DNA of 64,000 nucleotides from Nocardioides sp. Lineage in GTDB: Bacteria > Actinomycetota > Actinomycetes > Propionibacteriales > Nocardioidaceae. Position 1 is the first letter of the stretch; every line of letters starts with the position of its first letter. The stretch lies in contig NZ_JASBRN010000067.1 in assembly GCF_030149505.1 (NCBI RefSeq), positions 1 through 64,000 of the forward strand. The letters run 5' to 3'. Both the position numbers and the translations under genes were made by a program. This document shows positions 51,546 to 60,768 of the stretch, one piece after another. Under the pieces are notes generated by a model. It was not told where the DNA came from, ran no database searches, and saw only the letters and a list, made by a program, of their open reading frames with translations.

Positions 51546-51695
51546 ATGAGCCACCGGGCGAGCGACGACGAGGTCCGCGACCAGGCGCGCCAGGAGCGCG
51601 ACGAGGTCGTGGACGTCGATCACGCCACGGCGATGGCTGCGCTGGACAAGATCCGTAAGCGGGACGCCGAGCTCCTCGAGCGCCTGGCCCGGTGA
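51546..51695 (+). CDS. putative antitoxin of a Doc-type module
   Basis: A 49-residue, highly charged, helical protein (DDEVRDQARQERDEVVDVDH and MAALDKIRKRDAELLERLAR). I do not recognise a family. It is encoded directly before a Doc-like gene with a GTGA overlap, and a TANNNT box at 51533 is placed 7 bases ahead of its ATG. The position makes it the likely antitoxin; it is short and lacks a DNA-binding domain. Confidence 0.55.
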   Translation: MSHRASDDEVRDQARQERDEVVDVDHATAMAALDKIRKRDAELLERLAR

Positions 51696-52099
51696 GTCGG
51701 CGGCTGACCGCCGGACTCGTCGTCGAGTACAACAAGGTGCTCTGCGCCGACACCGGCGAGAACCACGCGCTGCTCGACGCGGCAGGTCTCGACGCAGCTC
51801 TGGAGCGGCCCTGGTCGGGGTACGGCGACTTCGAGGCGTTCCCCCGCATCTTCGACAAGGCAGCGTCGCTGCTGCACGGGATGGCCGCGAGGCAGGTCTT
51901 CGAGAACGGCAACAAGCGCACCGCGTGGGCTGCCGCCGTCGCCTTCCTCGACTTCAACGGCGTGGACCTCGGCTACGTGCCGACGGTGCACGCGAACATG
52001 TTCGTCCGGGCAGTCGGGCTGGACCACAGCCTCGAGATCGCGGACGTCGCGGAGTGGTTCGAGGTGACCTACGAGCTGGGGCGCGGGCGGACAGGCTGA
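51692..52099 (+). CDS. Doc/Fic-type toxin with altered catalytic motif
   Basis: A 135-residue death-on-curing family protein. The conserved helix-loop reads RQVFENGNKRTAWAAAVAFL; the family has H-x-F-x-(D/N)-(A/G)-N-K-R. The loop and the NKRTA are intact, but the catalytic His position appears as Gln (by my alignment) in this copy. Doc kinases phosphorylate EF-Tu. A Gln at this place would alter or abolish activity unless the family tolerates it. GTG 51692 overlaps the antitoxin stop. It leads into the Wadjet operon, 58 bases away. Confidence 0.7.
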   Translation: MSRRLTAGLVVEYNKVLCADTGENHALLDAAGLDAALERPWSGYGDFEAFPRIFDKAASLLHGMAARQVFENGNKRTAWAAAVAFLDFNGVDLGYVPTVHANMFVRAVGLDHSLEIADVAEWFEVTYELGRGRTG

Positions 52100-52128
52100 C
52101 GGGCCCCGGGCCTGTCGGAGGCCGGCAC

Positions 52129-52134
52129 TACCCT
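52129..52134 (+). promoter_or_regulatory. -10 box of the Wadjet operon
   Basis: TACCCT; a start site about 7 bases further would be at about 52141, upstream of the AGGAGG at 52146-52151. This favours the GTG at 52157 as the JetA start. Confidence 0.45.
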
Positions 52135-52156
52135 CGTGCGCGAACAGGAGGTGCGC

Positions 52157-53587
52157 GTGGAGCTCGACGAGATCCGGATGCTGGCTGATACGAGCCCTGC
52201 CTGGCGTCTGCTCCGGGCCCGCAACGCCCCACTGGTGCTGGCCTTCCTGGGACGCCACTTCGTCGAGGACAACGCGGGCGCCCGATCGCAGTCCGAGCTC
52301 GTCGAGGCCCGCGACGAGCTGCTGCACGTCGTCAACGCCCGGCTGCCCGAGGGTGAGGGGTACGCCGCCGCGCCGGTCACCTACCTCGACGACTGGGCCG
52401 CGCCGGACTCCGCCTGGCTGCGACGGTTCTATCCCGCCGGCAGCGACGAGGTGCACTACGACGCCACGCCCGCCCTGGAGAAGGCCTATGCCTGGGTCAG
52501 CACCCTGCGCGCCCGTCCCAGCATCGGCACCGAGTCCCGGCTGCACCTGCTGGTCGACCTGCTACGTCAGATGGTCCACGGTGCCGAGGCCGACCCCGAG
52601 ACCCGACTCGCCGAGCTGCGCCGCCGCCGCGAGGAGATCGACGCCCAGATCGCCGATGTCGAGGCCGGCCGCGTGCAGGTGATGGAGGGCGCCGCTCTGC
52701 GCGAGCGGTACCAGTTCTTCTCCAGCACCGCCCGTGAGCTGCTCGCCGACTTCCGCGAGGTGGAGGAGAACTTCCGGGCGCTCGACCGCGCCGCCCGGGA
52801 GCGGATCGCGACCTGGGACGCCGGCAAGGGCGAGCTGTTGGCCAGCCTGGTCACCGACCGGGCCGACATCGCCGGCTCCGACCAGGGCCGCAGCTTCCAG
52901 GCGTTCTACGACTTCCTGCTCTCCCAGGACCGCCAGGAGGAGCTCGCCGACCTGCTGGAGCAGGTGCGCGCGTTGGAGGAGATCACTGTCGACCCGCGGG
53001 TCCGGCGGGTGCACCACGACTGGTACGACGCCGCCGAGCGCACGCAAACGGTCGTGCGGTCGCTGTCGGAGCAGCTGCGGCGCTTCCTCGACGACCAGGT
53101 CTGGGTCGAGAACCGGCGGGTCCTCGAGATCGTGCGCCAGATCGAGACGGCCGCCCTGGCCGTCCGCGGCGCTCCACCGAGCAGCGGGCTGGAGCTGGAC
53201 GAGACCCGCGTGGCGGTCAACCTGCCCTTCGAGCGGCCGCTCTACGACGTACGGCCGCCCAGCGCTGTCGACTCCACCGTCACCTCCGGGGACGTCAGCG
53301 ACCTCGACACCAGCGGCCTGTTCGCCCAGACCTTCGTCGACACCGCACGGCTGGCCGAGCAGGTCCGCACCGTCGTGCCCCCGCGCAGCTCCGCACTGTT
53401 GCACGAGGTCGTCGAGCTCTACCCGTTGCGCGACGGGCTGGCCGAGCTCGTCGGCTACCTCGCGCTCAGCGAGGAGGACCTGCGCGTCGACCTCGACGAG
53501 TCCCGCACGGTGATGGTGTCGTGGCAGGACCCGCGACTGGGAGAGCGGACGGTGCGGATGCCGGAGGCGACGGTGAGCCGCTCGTGA
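52157..53587 (+). CDS. jetA: Wadjet protein JetA (DUF3375)
   Basis: A 476-residue helical protein of the DUF3375 family: NAPLVLAFLGRHF, YLDDWAAPDSAWLRRFYPAGSDEVHYDATPALEKAYAWV, and RLHLLVDLLRQMVHGAEADP, which are typical opening blocks; coiled-coil segments follow. In Wadjet, JetA is the kleisin-like bridge of an SMC complex that extrudes loops and recognises small circular plasmids. Start GTG 52157 with AGGAGG 5 bases before; a GTG at 52136 is in frame but lies at the -10 box. First gene of the four-gene operon. Confidence 0.9.
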   Translation: MELDEIRMLADTSPAWRLLRARNAPLVLAFLGRHFVEDNAGARSQSELVEARDELLHVVNARLPEGEGYAAAPVTYLDDWAAPDSAWLRRFYPAGSDEVHYDATPALEKAYAWVSTLRARPSIGTESRLHLLVDLLRQMVHGAEADPETRLAELRRRREEIDAQIADVEAGRVQVMEGAALRERYQFFSSTARELLADFREVEENFRALDRAARERIATWDAGKGELLASLVTDRADIAGSDQGRSFQAFYDFLLSQDRQEELADLLEQVRALEEITVDPRVRRVHHDWYDAAERTQTVVRSLSEQLRRFLDDQVWVENRRVLEIVRQIETAALAVRGAPPSSGLELDETRVAVNLPFERPLYDVRPPSAVDSTVTSGDVSDLDTSGLFAQTFVDTARLAEQVRTVVPPRSSALLHEVVELYPLRDGLAELVGYLALSEEDLRVDLDESRTVMVSWQDPRLGERTVRMPEATVSRS

Positions 53588-53612
53588 GTCGCGAGTCAGG
53601 AGGAGGTGCCGC

Positions 53613-54194
53613 ATGAGGTCGGAGCAGGAGACCGCCACCTCGGTCGCGGTGATCACGCTGATGCGCGGCGTCGTGTACCGCGAGACCCACGAGGCCGCCT
53701 GGCAGACGCTGCTGCGTCACGGTGCGCCGGTCCGCGACCACTTCGACACCATCGGTGTCGACGTCGTGGTCGACGAGACCGAGGGCTACGCCTACCTGCG
53801 GGCGCGCGACGAGGACGACGGGTTGCCACGGTTGGTCAACCGGCGCAGCCTCTCCTACCCCGTCAGCCTGATGCTCGTCCTGCTGCGCAAGCGGATGGTC
53901 GAGTGGGAGTCCACCGGCCAGGAGGCGCGACTGATCCTGACCCGCGAGCAGATCGCCGAGATGGTCTCGCTCTTCCTCGCCGACTCCTCCAACCAGGCCC
54001 GGCAGCTCGACCAGGTCGACGCCACCATCACCAAGGTCGTCGACCTGGGGTTCCTGAGGCGGCTGCGGGGACAGCGCGACACCTTCGAGGTGCGCCGCAT
54101 CCTCAAGGCCTACGTCGACGCGCAGACGTTGGCCGACTTCGCGGGGCGACTCGAGGACTACCGCGCGTCCGCGGGGGCGGGTCGCGATGAGTGA
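53613..54194 (+). CDS. jetB: Wadjet protein JetB (DUF4194)
   Basis: A 193-residue DUF4194 protein: AVITLMRGVVYRETHEAAWQTLLRHGAPVRDHF, DDGLPRLVNRRSLSYPVSLML, and DATITKVVDLGFLRRL, a winged-helix (KITE-like) fold. It binds the JetC/JetA complex. ATG 53613 has AGGAGG 5 bases upstream (AGGAGGTGCCGCATG). Stop overlaps jetC by 8 bases. Confidence 0.9.
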   Translation: MRSEQETATSVAVITLMRGVVYRETHEAAWQTLLRHGAPVRDHFDTIGVDVVVDETEGYAYLRARDEDDGLPRLVNRRSLSYPVSLMLVLLRKRMVEWESTGQEARLILTREQIAEMVSLFLADSSNQARQLDQVDATITKVVDLGFLRRLRGQRDTFEVRRILKAYVDAQTLADFAGRLEDYRASAGAGRDE

Positions 54195-57100
54195 CGCGCT
54201 GTTCTCCGCCCTGGAGCTCGGTGGTTCCTCGGCGGCGCGCGTGGGATGGCGCCTGCACCGGGTGGAGGTGCTCAACTGGGGAACCTTCCACGGCCGGGTC
54301 TGGACGCTGCGCCTCGACGGGGAGAACACGTTGCTCACCGGCGACATCGGCAGCGGCAAGTCCACGCTCGTGGACGCGGTGACCACGCTGCTGCTGCCGG
54401 CCCACCGCATCGCTTACAACAAGGCCGCGGGCGCGGAGTCCAAGGAGCGCTCGCTGCGCTCCTACGTCGAGGGCCACTACAAGTCCGAGCGGATCGAGAG
54501 CAGCGGGACCTCCCGGCCGGTCGGGCTGCGCGACCACCGCTCCTACTCCGTCATCCTCGGCGTCTTCGCCAACGACGACGTGGACGAGCCCGTCACCCTG
54601 GCCCAGGTCTTCACCCAGCGGGACCGGGCGGGGCAGCCGGAGCGGTTCTTCGTCACCGCCGAGCGTGAGCTGGGCATCGAGACCGACTTCGCGGGCTTCG
54701 GCTCCGACCTCACCGCGCTGCGCAAGCGGCTGCGGGAGTCGGGCGCTCGCGTCGACAAGGACTTCCCGGCGTACGGCACCCAGGTCCGACGCCTGCTCGG
54801 CATCGCCTCCGAGCAGGCGATGGAGCTGTTCCACCAGACGGTGTCGATGAAGTCGGTCGGCAACCTCAACGACTTCGTCCGCACCCACATGCTCGAGCCT
54901 TCGGACCCCGGTGAGCGGATCGCCGGGATCGTTGCCCATGTCGAGGACCTCACTCGGGCCCACGACGCGGTGCGTCGTGCTCGCGACCAGCTCGCTGCCC
55001 TGGAGCCGCTGCTGGTCAACTGCGACAAGCACGCCGCCCTGGCAGCCGAGCGCGAGGCGACCCGGCGGCAACGTGACGCCGTGGGGCTGTTCTTCACCGA
55101 ACGCCGGCTGACCCTGCTCGAGGCGCTGCGCGCCGCCCTGGCCGCGGACCTGGAGTCCGTGCGCGCCGAGCGGGCCGGGACCGTCGAGGGGCTAGGCGCA
55201 GCTCGCGCCCGCCAGGAGCGGTTGATCGGCGAACGCGCTGCCGCCGGCGGCGACCGGGTCGCCGACCTCGAGCAGCAGGTCAAGGAGCTCCAGGGGCTGG
55301 TCGAGCAGCGCCGGACCCGTCTGGAGCGGTACGCCGCGCTGCTGGCCGAGGCCGGGCTCGAGCCGGTGGCCGACGCCGACGGGTTCCACGCCCGGTCGGT
55401 CCAGGCGCGCGCCGCTTACGACCGGACCACGCCTCGCCAGCGCGAGCTGGACGCCGCGTTCGCCGAGGCGATGGGGCACCGCTCCCGCCTGCACGAGCAG
55501 GCCGACGAGCTCGACGCCGACCTCGCCAGCCTCGCGGGACGCCGCACCAGCCTGCCTCGGGAGAGCCTGGCCCTGCGCGCCCGACTCTGTGCCGGGCTCG
55601 GCCTGGACGAGGACGAGGTGCCGTTCGTCGGTGAGCTGGTCGACGTCGCCGAGGAGCATGCGGCCTGGCGGGGTGCGGCCGAGCGGGTGCTGCGCGGCTT
55701 CGGGCTCTCGTTGCTCGTGCCGCAGCGGCACTACCGCGAGGTGGCGCGCTGGGTGAACGAGCACCACCTGCGAGCCAGGGTGGTCTACCACCGGGTCCCG
55801 GAGCGCCAGGTCCGGTTGCAGCCCGACGCCGGAGAAGAGCACCTGCGACTGCGGGACACCCTGGTCGTCGAGCCGGGGCCGTTCGCGACGTTCCTCGCCG
55901 GCGAGCTCGGTCGGCGAGCCGACCACCGCTGCGTCGAGACCGTGGCGGAGCTGGTGGAGGCCGACCGAGCCGTCACCCGCGAGGGACAGGTGCGCGCGGG
56001 GAGCCGACACGAGAAGGACGATCGCAGCCGGGTCGACGACCCGCGGTCGTGGATCCTCGGCCGCTCCAACGCCCGCAAGGTCGAAGCCCTCGAAGCCGAG
56101 CTCGAACGGCTGCGGAGCGAGGTCGTTGTCGCCGAGCGAGCGGTCGACGAGGTGGAGGTCGAGCGCGACGGCGTACGCCGCCGTGCTCAAGCCTTGAGCA
56201 ACCTGGCCCAGTTCGACACCTGGACCGACCTCGACGTCCTCACGCCGAGTCGGCAGGCCGAGGAGGCGGCCGAGGAGCGGCAGCGGCTCCTCGACGGGTC
56301 CTCCAGGTTGGCCGAGCTGGACCGCGCGCTGTCCGACCTGGCGCGGGAGATCGTCGCGCTCGAGGAGGCCCGCTCGGACGCCGACGGCCGGATCCGCGTG
56401 ACGGAGTCCGAGATCGACCGCGCGGACCGGGGAGTGGCGGCGGCTCGCGAGGTGCTGGCCGCTGCCGGTGAGGAGCTGGTGGGGCTGGCCCGTGAGGAGT
56501 ACGACGCGCTCGCGGTGCGGGCGGGGGACGTGACCGACCCCGAGTCGTGCGACCGCCTGGCCGCCGAGCTGGCCGGTGACCTGACCTCGACGATGGAGCG
56601 CCTGCAGCAGCAGATGAACGGGGTGGCGACCACCGCCCAGCTCCAGATGACGGCGATCAAGGCACAGTGGCCGGCGGTGACGACCGAGATGGACGCCTCG
56701 ATCGCTGCCGCTGGGGAGTTCCGCGCTCTCCACGATCGGGTACGCCGCGATGACCTGCCTCGTTTCGAGGCCGAGTTCAAGCAGCAGCTCAACACCAACG
56801 CGATCCGCGACCTCGCCGGGCTGAGCGCGTGGCTGCGCCGGGAGGCAGACGACATCCGTGACCGCGTGGAGCGGATCAACGAGTCGCTGGGTGCCATCGA
56901 CTACTCGCCGGGCCGGTTCATCCGGCTGGTGGTGGAGCCGACGACCAACTCCGACGTGCGCCAGTTCCGCGACGCCCTGCGCGCGGTGACGCGCGGTGCG
57001 CTGGACGGTGACGCCGACCAGTACTCCGAGCAGCGGTTCCTCGAGGTCAAGCGGATCGTCGACCGCTTCCGCGGTCGTGACGGACACACCGAGGCCGACC

Positions 57101-57555
57101 GTGCCTGGACCCGCCGAGTCACCGACGTCCGCACGTGGCACACCTTCTCCGCCGCCGAGCTGGACCGCGAGACCGGCGAGGAGCACGAGCACTACCGCGA
57201 CTCCGACGGGAAGTCCGGGGGGCAGAAGGAGAAGCTGGCCTACACGATCCTGGCGGCCTCCCTGGCCTACCAGTTCAAGCTCGAGTGGGGCACGACGGCT
57301 TCCCGCGACTTCCGGTTCGCCGTGATCGACGAGGCGTTCGGCCGCGGCTCGGACCTCTCCACCCGCTATGCGCTGTCGTTGTTCGCCCGGCTGGGGCTGC
57401 AGCTACTGATCGTCACGCCGTTGCAGAAGGTGCACGTGATCGAGCCCTACGTCGCGGCGATCGGGTTCGTCGACAACCGTGACGGGCGGGACTCACGGGT
57501 CCAGACGTTGACGATCGAGGAGTACCGCGCCCAGCGGGCTGCCGCCCATGGGTGA
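54187..57555 (+). CDS. jetC: Wadjet protein JetC (SMC-like ATPase)
   Basis: A 1122-residue ATPase of the MukB/SbcC type. Walker A GDIGSGKST is at 52-60, ABC signature SGGQKEK at 1010-1016, and Walker B with VIDEAF at 1046-1051. In between are long coiled-coil stretches (about 280-480 and 620-800) that make the SMC arm, with a hinge-like part in the middle. ATP-driven loop extrusion lets the complex find plasmids. The start overlaps the jetB stop, and its stop overlaps jetD by 8 bases. Confidence 0.95.
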   Translation: MSDALFSALELGGSSAARVGWRLHRVEVLNWGTFHGRVWTLRLDGENTLLTGDIGSGKSTLVDAVTTLLLPAHRIAYNKAAGAESKERSLRSYVEGHYKSERIESSGTSRPVGLRDHRSYSVILGVFANDDVDEPVTLAQVFTQRDRAGQPERFFVTAERELGIETDFAGFGSDLTALRKRLRESGARVDKDFPAYGTQVRRLLGIASEQAMELFHQTVSMKSVGNLNDFVRTHMLEPSDPGERIAGIVAHVEDLTRAHDAVRRARDQLAALEPLLVNCDKHAALAAEREATRRQRDAVGLFFTERRLTLLEALRAALAADLESVRAERAGTVEGLGAARARQERLIGERAAAGGDRVADLEQQVKELQGLVEQRRTRLERYAALLAEAGLEPVADADGFHARSVQARAAYDRTTPRQRELDAAFAEAMGHRSRLHEQADELDADLASLAGRRTSLPRESLALRARLCAGLGLDEDEVPFVGELVDVAEEHAAWRGAAERVLRGFGLSLLVPQRHYREVARWVNEHHLRARVVYHRVPERQVRLQPDAGEEHLRLRDTLVVEPGPFATFLAGELGRRADHRCVETVAELVEADRAVTREGQVRAGSRHEKDDRSRVDDPRSWILGRSNARKVEALEAELERLRSEVVVAERAVDEVEVERDGVRRRAQALSNLAQFDTWTDLDVLTPSRQAEEAAEERQRLLDGSSRLAELDRALSDLAREIVALEEARSDADGRIRVTESEIDRADRGVAAAREVLAAAGEELVGLAREEYDALAVRAGDVTDPESCDRLAAELAGDLTSTMERLQQQMNGVATTAQLQMTAIKAQWPAVTTEMDASIAAAGEFRALHDRVRRDDLPRFEAEFKQQLNTNAIRDLAGLSAWLRREADDIRDRVERINESLGAIDYSPGRFIRLVVEPTTNSDVRQFRDALRAVTRGALDGDADQYSEQRFLEVKRIVDRFRGRDGHTEADRAWTRRVTDVRTWHTFSAAELDRETGEEHEHYRDSDGKSGGQKEKLAYTILAASLAYQFKLEWGTTASRDFRFAVIDEAFGRGSDLSTRYALSLFARLGLQLLIVTPLQKVHVIEPYVAAIGFVDNRDGRDSRVQTLTIEEYRAQRAAAHG

Positions 57556-58735
57556 GCGGGGAGCCGTCCGCCCGGTCGGTGCGCGGGGGGAGGGCGCGTG
57601 GTCGACGGCCGAGGACGTCGCAGCCCGGCTCCGGCCGCGTTGGCTCTCGGGCGCGCTGCTGACGGCGTACGCCGAGGGCCTGCCCTTCGAGATGCTCGAT
57701 CTGCCACTGCGCGGGCCACGGGCGCGCGAGCTGGGCGAGGACCTGGCTGCGGCGCGGTCCTGGGCGTCCGCCTTGGAGCGTGCCGCCCCGGGCCGCTTCG
57801 ACCTCGTCCGGCGACCGGTCGGCGCGCGCACGATCGGCGCCTCCGAGCTGCCGGTCCGCGCGGTGGTGTCCTCCTACGATCAGGCCTGGCGGCTGCTCGG
57901 GGTCGAGGACGACGTCGCGCGGTGGGAAGCCCTGTGCGCGCGCGTGTCCGTCGACGCGGCCGTGCGTGCCTGGGTGATGGCCCACCCGCACGCATCGTTC
58001 GAGGTGGACGAGGCAGCCTGGCCGCCGCTGCTGGCTGCCGTCGAGTGGCTGCGGGGCGCACGCGGCAGTGGCCGGCACCTACGTGAGATCACCGCGCCGG
58101 GCGTGGACACCAAGCTGGTCGAGCGGCACCGGGGACTGATCGCGGGGGTGCTCGGGGTGCCGGGCTCGCCCGAGGGGTTCGTCGAGGCGCTCGGGCTGGC
58201 CACCAAGCCCGTACGGATGCGGCTGCGCCTGGGTGCGGACGTGGTGCCCGGGCTGGCCCTCCGCGACGTCACCGCGCCCGTCCAGGATCTGGCTGCGCTA
58301 CCTGCGTTGCTGTCCTCTGCGGTGGTGGTGGAGAACGAGACGACCTTCCTCTCTGCGCCCGTGCCGGGGGACGGAGTCGTGATCTTCGGTGAGGGATTCC
58401 GGGTCTCGAGGGCGGGACGGCTGCCGTGGCTCGCCGACGTGCCCGTCCACTACTGGGGCGACCTCGACACGCACGGCTTCGCGATCCTCGACCAGCTGCG
58501 GGCCTGGCTGCCGCAGACCCGGTCCTTCCTCATGGACCGGGACACGCTGCTGGAGCACCGGGACAGGTGGGTCGCCGAGCCCACCCCCACCTCGGCTGCG
58601 CTCACGCGGCTGACCGGGGTCGAGGCGTCGGTCTACGAGGACCTCGTCACCGACAGGTACGCCGACCGGGTCCGGCTCGAGCAGGAACGGGTCGACTGGG
58701 ACTGGGCGCTGGAGCGGTGGCCGGTGGAGCGCTGA
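57548..58735 (+). CDS. jetD: Wadjet protein JetD (nuclease subunit)
   Basis: A 395-residue protein with an N-terminal DUF3322-type half and a Toprim-like C-terminal nuclease domain (DUF2220). The Toprim acid residues are visible: Glu262/Glu264 in VVVENETT, and Asp305/Asp307 in YWGDLDTHG. JetD cuts DNA when the complex is trapped on a small circle. All four jet genes are therefore intact and the system should be active. ATG 57548 overlaps the jetC stop. Confidence 0.95.
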   Translation: MGERGAVRPVGARGEGAWSTAEDVAARLRPRWLSGALLTAYAEGLPFEMLDLPLRGPRARELGEDLAAARSWASALERAAPGRFDLVRRPVGARTIGASELPVRAVVSSYDQAWRLLGVEDDVARWEALCARVSVDAAVRAWVMAHPHASFEVDEAAWPPLLAAVEWLRGARGSGRHLREITAPGVDTKLVERHRGLIAGVLGVPGSPEGFVEALGLATKPVRMRLRLGADVVPGLALRDVTAPVQDLAALPALLSSAVVVENETTFLSAPVPGDGVVIFGEGFRVSRAGRLPWLADVPVHYWGDLDTHGFAILDQLRAWLPQTRSFLMDRDTLLEHRDRWVAEPTPTSAALTRLTGVEASVYEDLVTDRYADRVRLEQERVDWDWALERWPVER

Positions 58736-58758
58736 GTCGATTCTGCGGTACGAGAGGG

Positions 58759-59898
58759 TCAGCCCGTCGCGGGCAGCTCGCACCACAGCAGCATCTGCTC
58801 GACACGCGGACGTGCTCGGTCGGGGAGCGTCTCTGCGAGCACCTGCCAGCGGGGGGCCTTGCTGGGTGAGGCGTGCCGGGCGAGGCGCTCGAGCGTCAGA
58901 TGCGGGTCCAGCAGCAGGTCCGCGATCGTGTGTCGGAGCGGACGCACGTCGTCTGGGCCCCGGCTGGCCAGCCGCAGCGCCTCGTCGAGGGCTTGGCCCA
59001 CGAGCCGGCCGGGCTCCTGGTCGCCATTCCCTAGGTCATGGTCGTGCCCGCGGCCCAGCAATGCCGTCCACGACTGGTGGGGCAGGTCGCTGCAGGTGGC
59101 CGCCTCGGACAGAAAGGAGAAGTACTGGTGGATGCGCCCGGCGTGGCAGCGGATCTGCAGGATGTGCGACCACTCACGCGGGTTGCGCGCAACCGCGGTC
59201 GCCGTCGCCTCGTCGATCGGCAGGGGACGCCAGTCCAGGACCAGCCCCGGCTCGGCATCGGTGGGCACCAGCCTGCCGAGAACGTGCCGACCGACGGGCA
59301 CCTGCTCGGTGAGTCCGAGGTCGAGGACCTGGTGCTCCTCCCCGGTGTGGGCGTCGGTGAGGACGAGAACGTCGCCGGCGGCGGGACCGACACGGAACCC
59401 ACCCATGGGGGCGCCGATCCAGCGGCGTAACCCCGCGCGGTCGAGGAGGTCGGAGTCGGCGTCATGGAGCAGGTCGTCGAGGGCCCCCAGCTCGTGGACG
59501 TCGAGCTGGTGCGCCACCCAGTCCCGGCCGAAGAGCTGGGAGGGGACCTGCTCCGGCCAGCGGCAGCCCATGACGCTGATGTCGAAGCCGTCGGGGTACG
59601 CGATCGCGGCGGCCGTCCCGAGCGCCCGCCGCAGCTCGGCGTGCTCGCGCTGCGGACGCCGACGGGCGACGAGGGTGAGGTGGCGCGCCACCATCCAGGA
59701 CGGTGCGGAGTCCCCGAGCTCCACCAGCACACGGAGACGTTCTCCGTGACTGGAGTGCCGGAAGTAGGGGACCGACAGGTGGAGCCGGACTGCTTCGGCC
59801 CAGTCGCCGCGCAGCTCCGCCTCGTGCGAGTGGGCGACGGCGCGGTGGTCCGCCTCGGTCAGTCGGCTGGTGATGGAGCGGAAGGGTTCGCTGGTCAT
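58759..59898 (-). CDS. hypothetical protein
   Basis: A 379-residue predicted cytoplasmic protein that I do not recognise. It is rich in His and Asp; features include YPDGFDISVMGCRWPEQVPS, RRWIGAPMGGFRVGPAAGDV, and REWSHILQIRCHAGRIHQYF. No signal peptide, membrane span or known catalytic motif is seen. ATG 59898 is the first sensible start. It converges on the Wadjet operon (24 bases apart) and sits beside a toxin pair, so a defence role is possible but unsupported. Confidence 0.6.
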   Translation of the reverse strand: MTSEPFRSITSRLTEADHRAVAHSHEAELRGDWAEAVRLHLSVPYFRHSSHGERLRVLVELGDSAPSWMVARHLTLVARRRPQREHAELRRALGTAAAIAYPDGFDISVMGCRWPEQVPSQLFGRDWVAHQLDVHELGALDDLLHDADSDLLDRAGLRRWIGAPMGGFRVGPAAGDVLVLTDAHTGEEHQVLDLGLTEQVPVGRHVLGRLVPTDAEPGLVLDWRPLPIDEATATAVARNPREWSHILQIRCHAGRIHQYFSFLSEAATCSDLPHQSWTALLGRGHDHDLGNGDQEPGRLVGQALDEALRLASRGPDDVRPLRHTIADLLLDPHLTLERLARHASPSKAPRWQVLAETLPDRARPRVEQMLLWCELPATG

Positions 59899-60087
59899 GC
59901 CGGCAGCCTGCAGGCGAGCCGGCGGGGGAGGCGCGGGAGCGGGTTCGGCTGTGGACGACGGCCGTCCGCGGCGTACCTGTGGACGGCTCGCGGGCCCGCA
60001 GGTTTCCTGTGGACTGCGCGGTGCGAAGCGTCGGAGGGTCTCCGTAGCGTCCAGGGCATGAGCCAGATCGAGGTGTCGCACGGGTGC

Positions 60088-60093
60088 TACGGT
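60088..60093 (+). promoter_or_regulatory. -10 box of a leaderless promoter (second VapBC)
   Basis: TACGGT, 6 bases before ATG 60100, the same layout as at 26668. Confidence 0.55.
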
Positions 60094-60099
60094 GAGGGG

Positions 60100-60363
60100 A
60101 TGGACGAGGAGACGCTGTCCCAGCGCGAGCTGCGCAACCGCTCCGGCGAGGTGCTGCGGCGGGTCGTGGCGGGGGAGTCGTTCGTGCTGACCAACAACGG
60201 GGTGCCGGTGGGGCGGCTGGTGCCGCTCGACGAGCCCGAGCCGCCGGTCCGCTTCGATCGACCGGCGACGCGTGTGGGTGGGTGGGAGCAGTTCCTCGGG
60301 ATCGTGCCTGCGGACGTCGACCTCCAGGCCACGCTCCAGGAGCTGCGCGAGGACCGCGTGTGA
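60100..60363 (+). CDS. Phd/YefM-type antitoxin of VapBC module 2
   Basis: An 87-residue antitoxin. The fold motif is SQRELRNRSGEVLRRVVAGE followed by SFVLTNNGVPVGRLVPL, typical of Phd/YefM. The C-terminus (ATLQELREDRV) is the likely toxin-binding arm. ATG 60100 is supported by the -10 box. It overlaps the toxin by 4 bases. It is related to, but distinct from, the module at 26680. Confidence 0.85.
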   Translation: MDEETLSQRELRNRSGEVLRRVVAGESFVLTNNGVPVGRLVPLDEPEPPVRFDRPATRVGGWEQFLGIVPADVDLQATLQELREDRV

Positions 60364-60743
60364 GCGTCTACGTCGACAGCTCCGCGCTCGCCGTCATCCT
60401 CCGCGCGGAGCCGCAGGCGCCGACGCTTCTGTCCTGGCTGCGGGACCTGGCCGAGCCACTGGTCTCGACGCAGCTGCTGGAGACGGAGATGCGACGTGTC
60501 GGGCTGCGGCACGGACTCGACCAGTCCGTGGTGACCGACCTGCTGGCAGCCGTGTCCCTGACGGTGCTGCGCAAGGCGGACTTCACCGCCGGGGGCCTGC
60601 TGGGTGGTGCCGGTCTGAGGTCCCTCGACGCGCTGCACCTCCAGGGCGCGCTGCGGCTCGACGCCCGCACGATCCTGACGTATGACCGGCGGCTGGCCGA
60701 GGCGGCGGGGTCCATCGGGCTCGAGGTGGTCGCGCCGGCGTAG
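60360..60743 (+). CDS. PIN-domain toxin (VapC-like), module 2
   Basis: A 127-residue PIN RNase with YVDSSALAVIL (Asp), LLETEMRRV (Glu), RSLDALHLQGAL (Asp) and ILTYDRRLAEAA (Asp). It is clearly a paralogue of the toxin at 26925, with the same length. GTG 60360 overlaps the antitoxin stop. Confidence 0.85.
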   Translation: MSVYVDSSALAVILRAEPQAPTLLSWLRDLAEPLVSTQLLETEMRRVGLRHGLDQSVVTDLLAAVSLTVLRKADFTAGGLLGGAGLRSLDALHLQGALRLDARTILTYDRRLAEAAGSIGLEVVAPA

Positions 60744-60768
60744 GCCGGGGTCGGCGGACCGGTTGCGG

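Noticed and set aside
51463-51957. An N-terminal extension of F420 oxidoreductase copy B
   Set aside because: Copy A starts at the equivalent GTG, and the identity between copies ends just upstream of it.
55192-57192. A 666-residue minus-strand frame across jetC
   Set aside because: Antisense to the JetC coiled-coil region; no domain seen.
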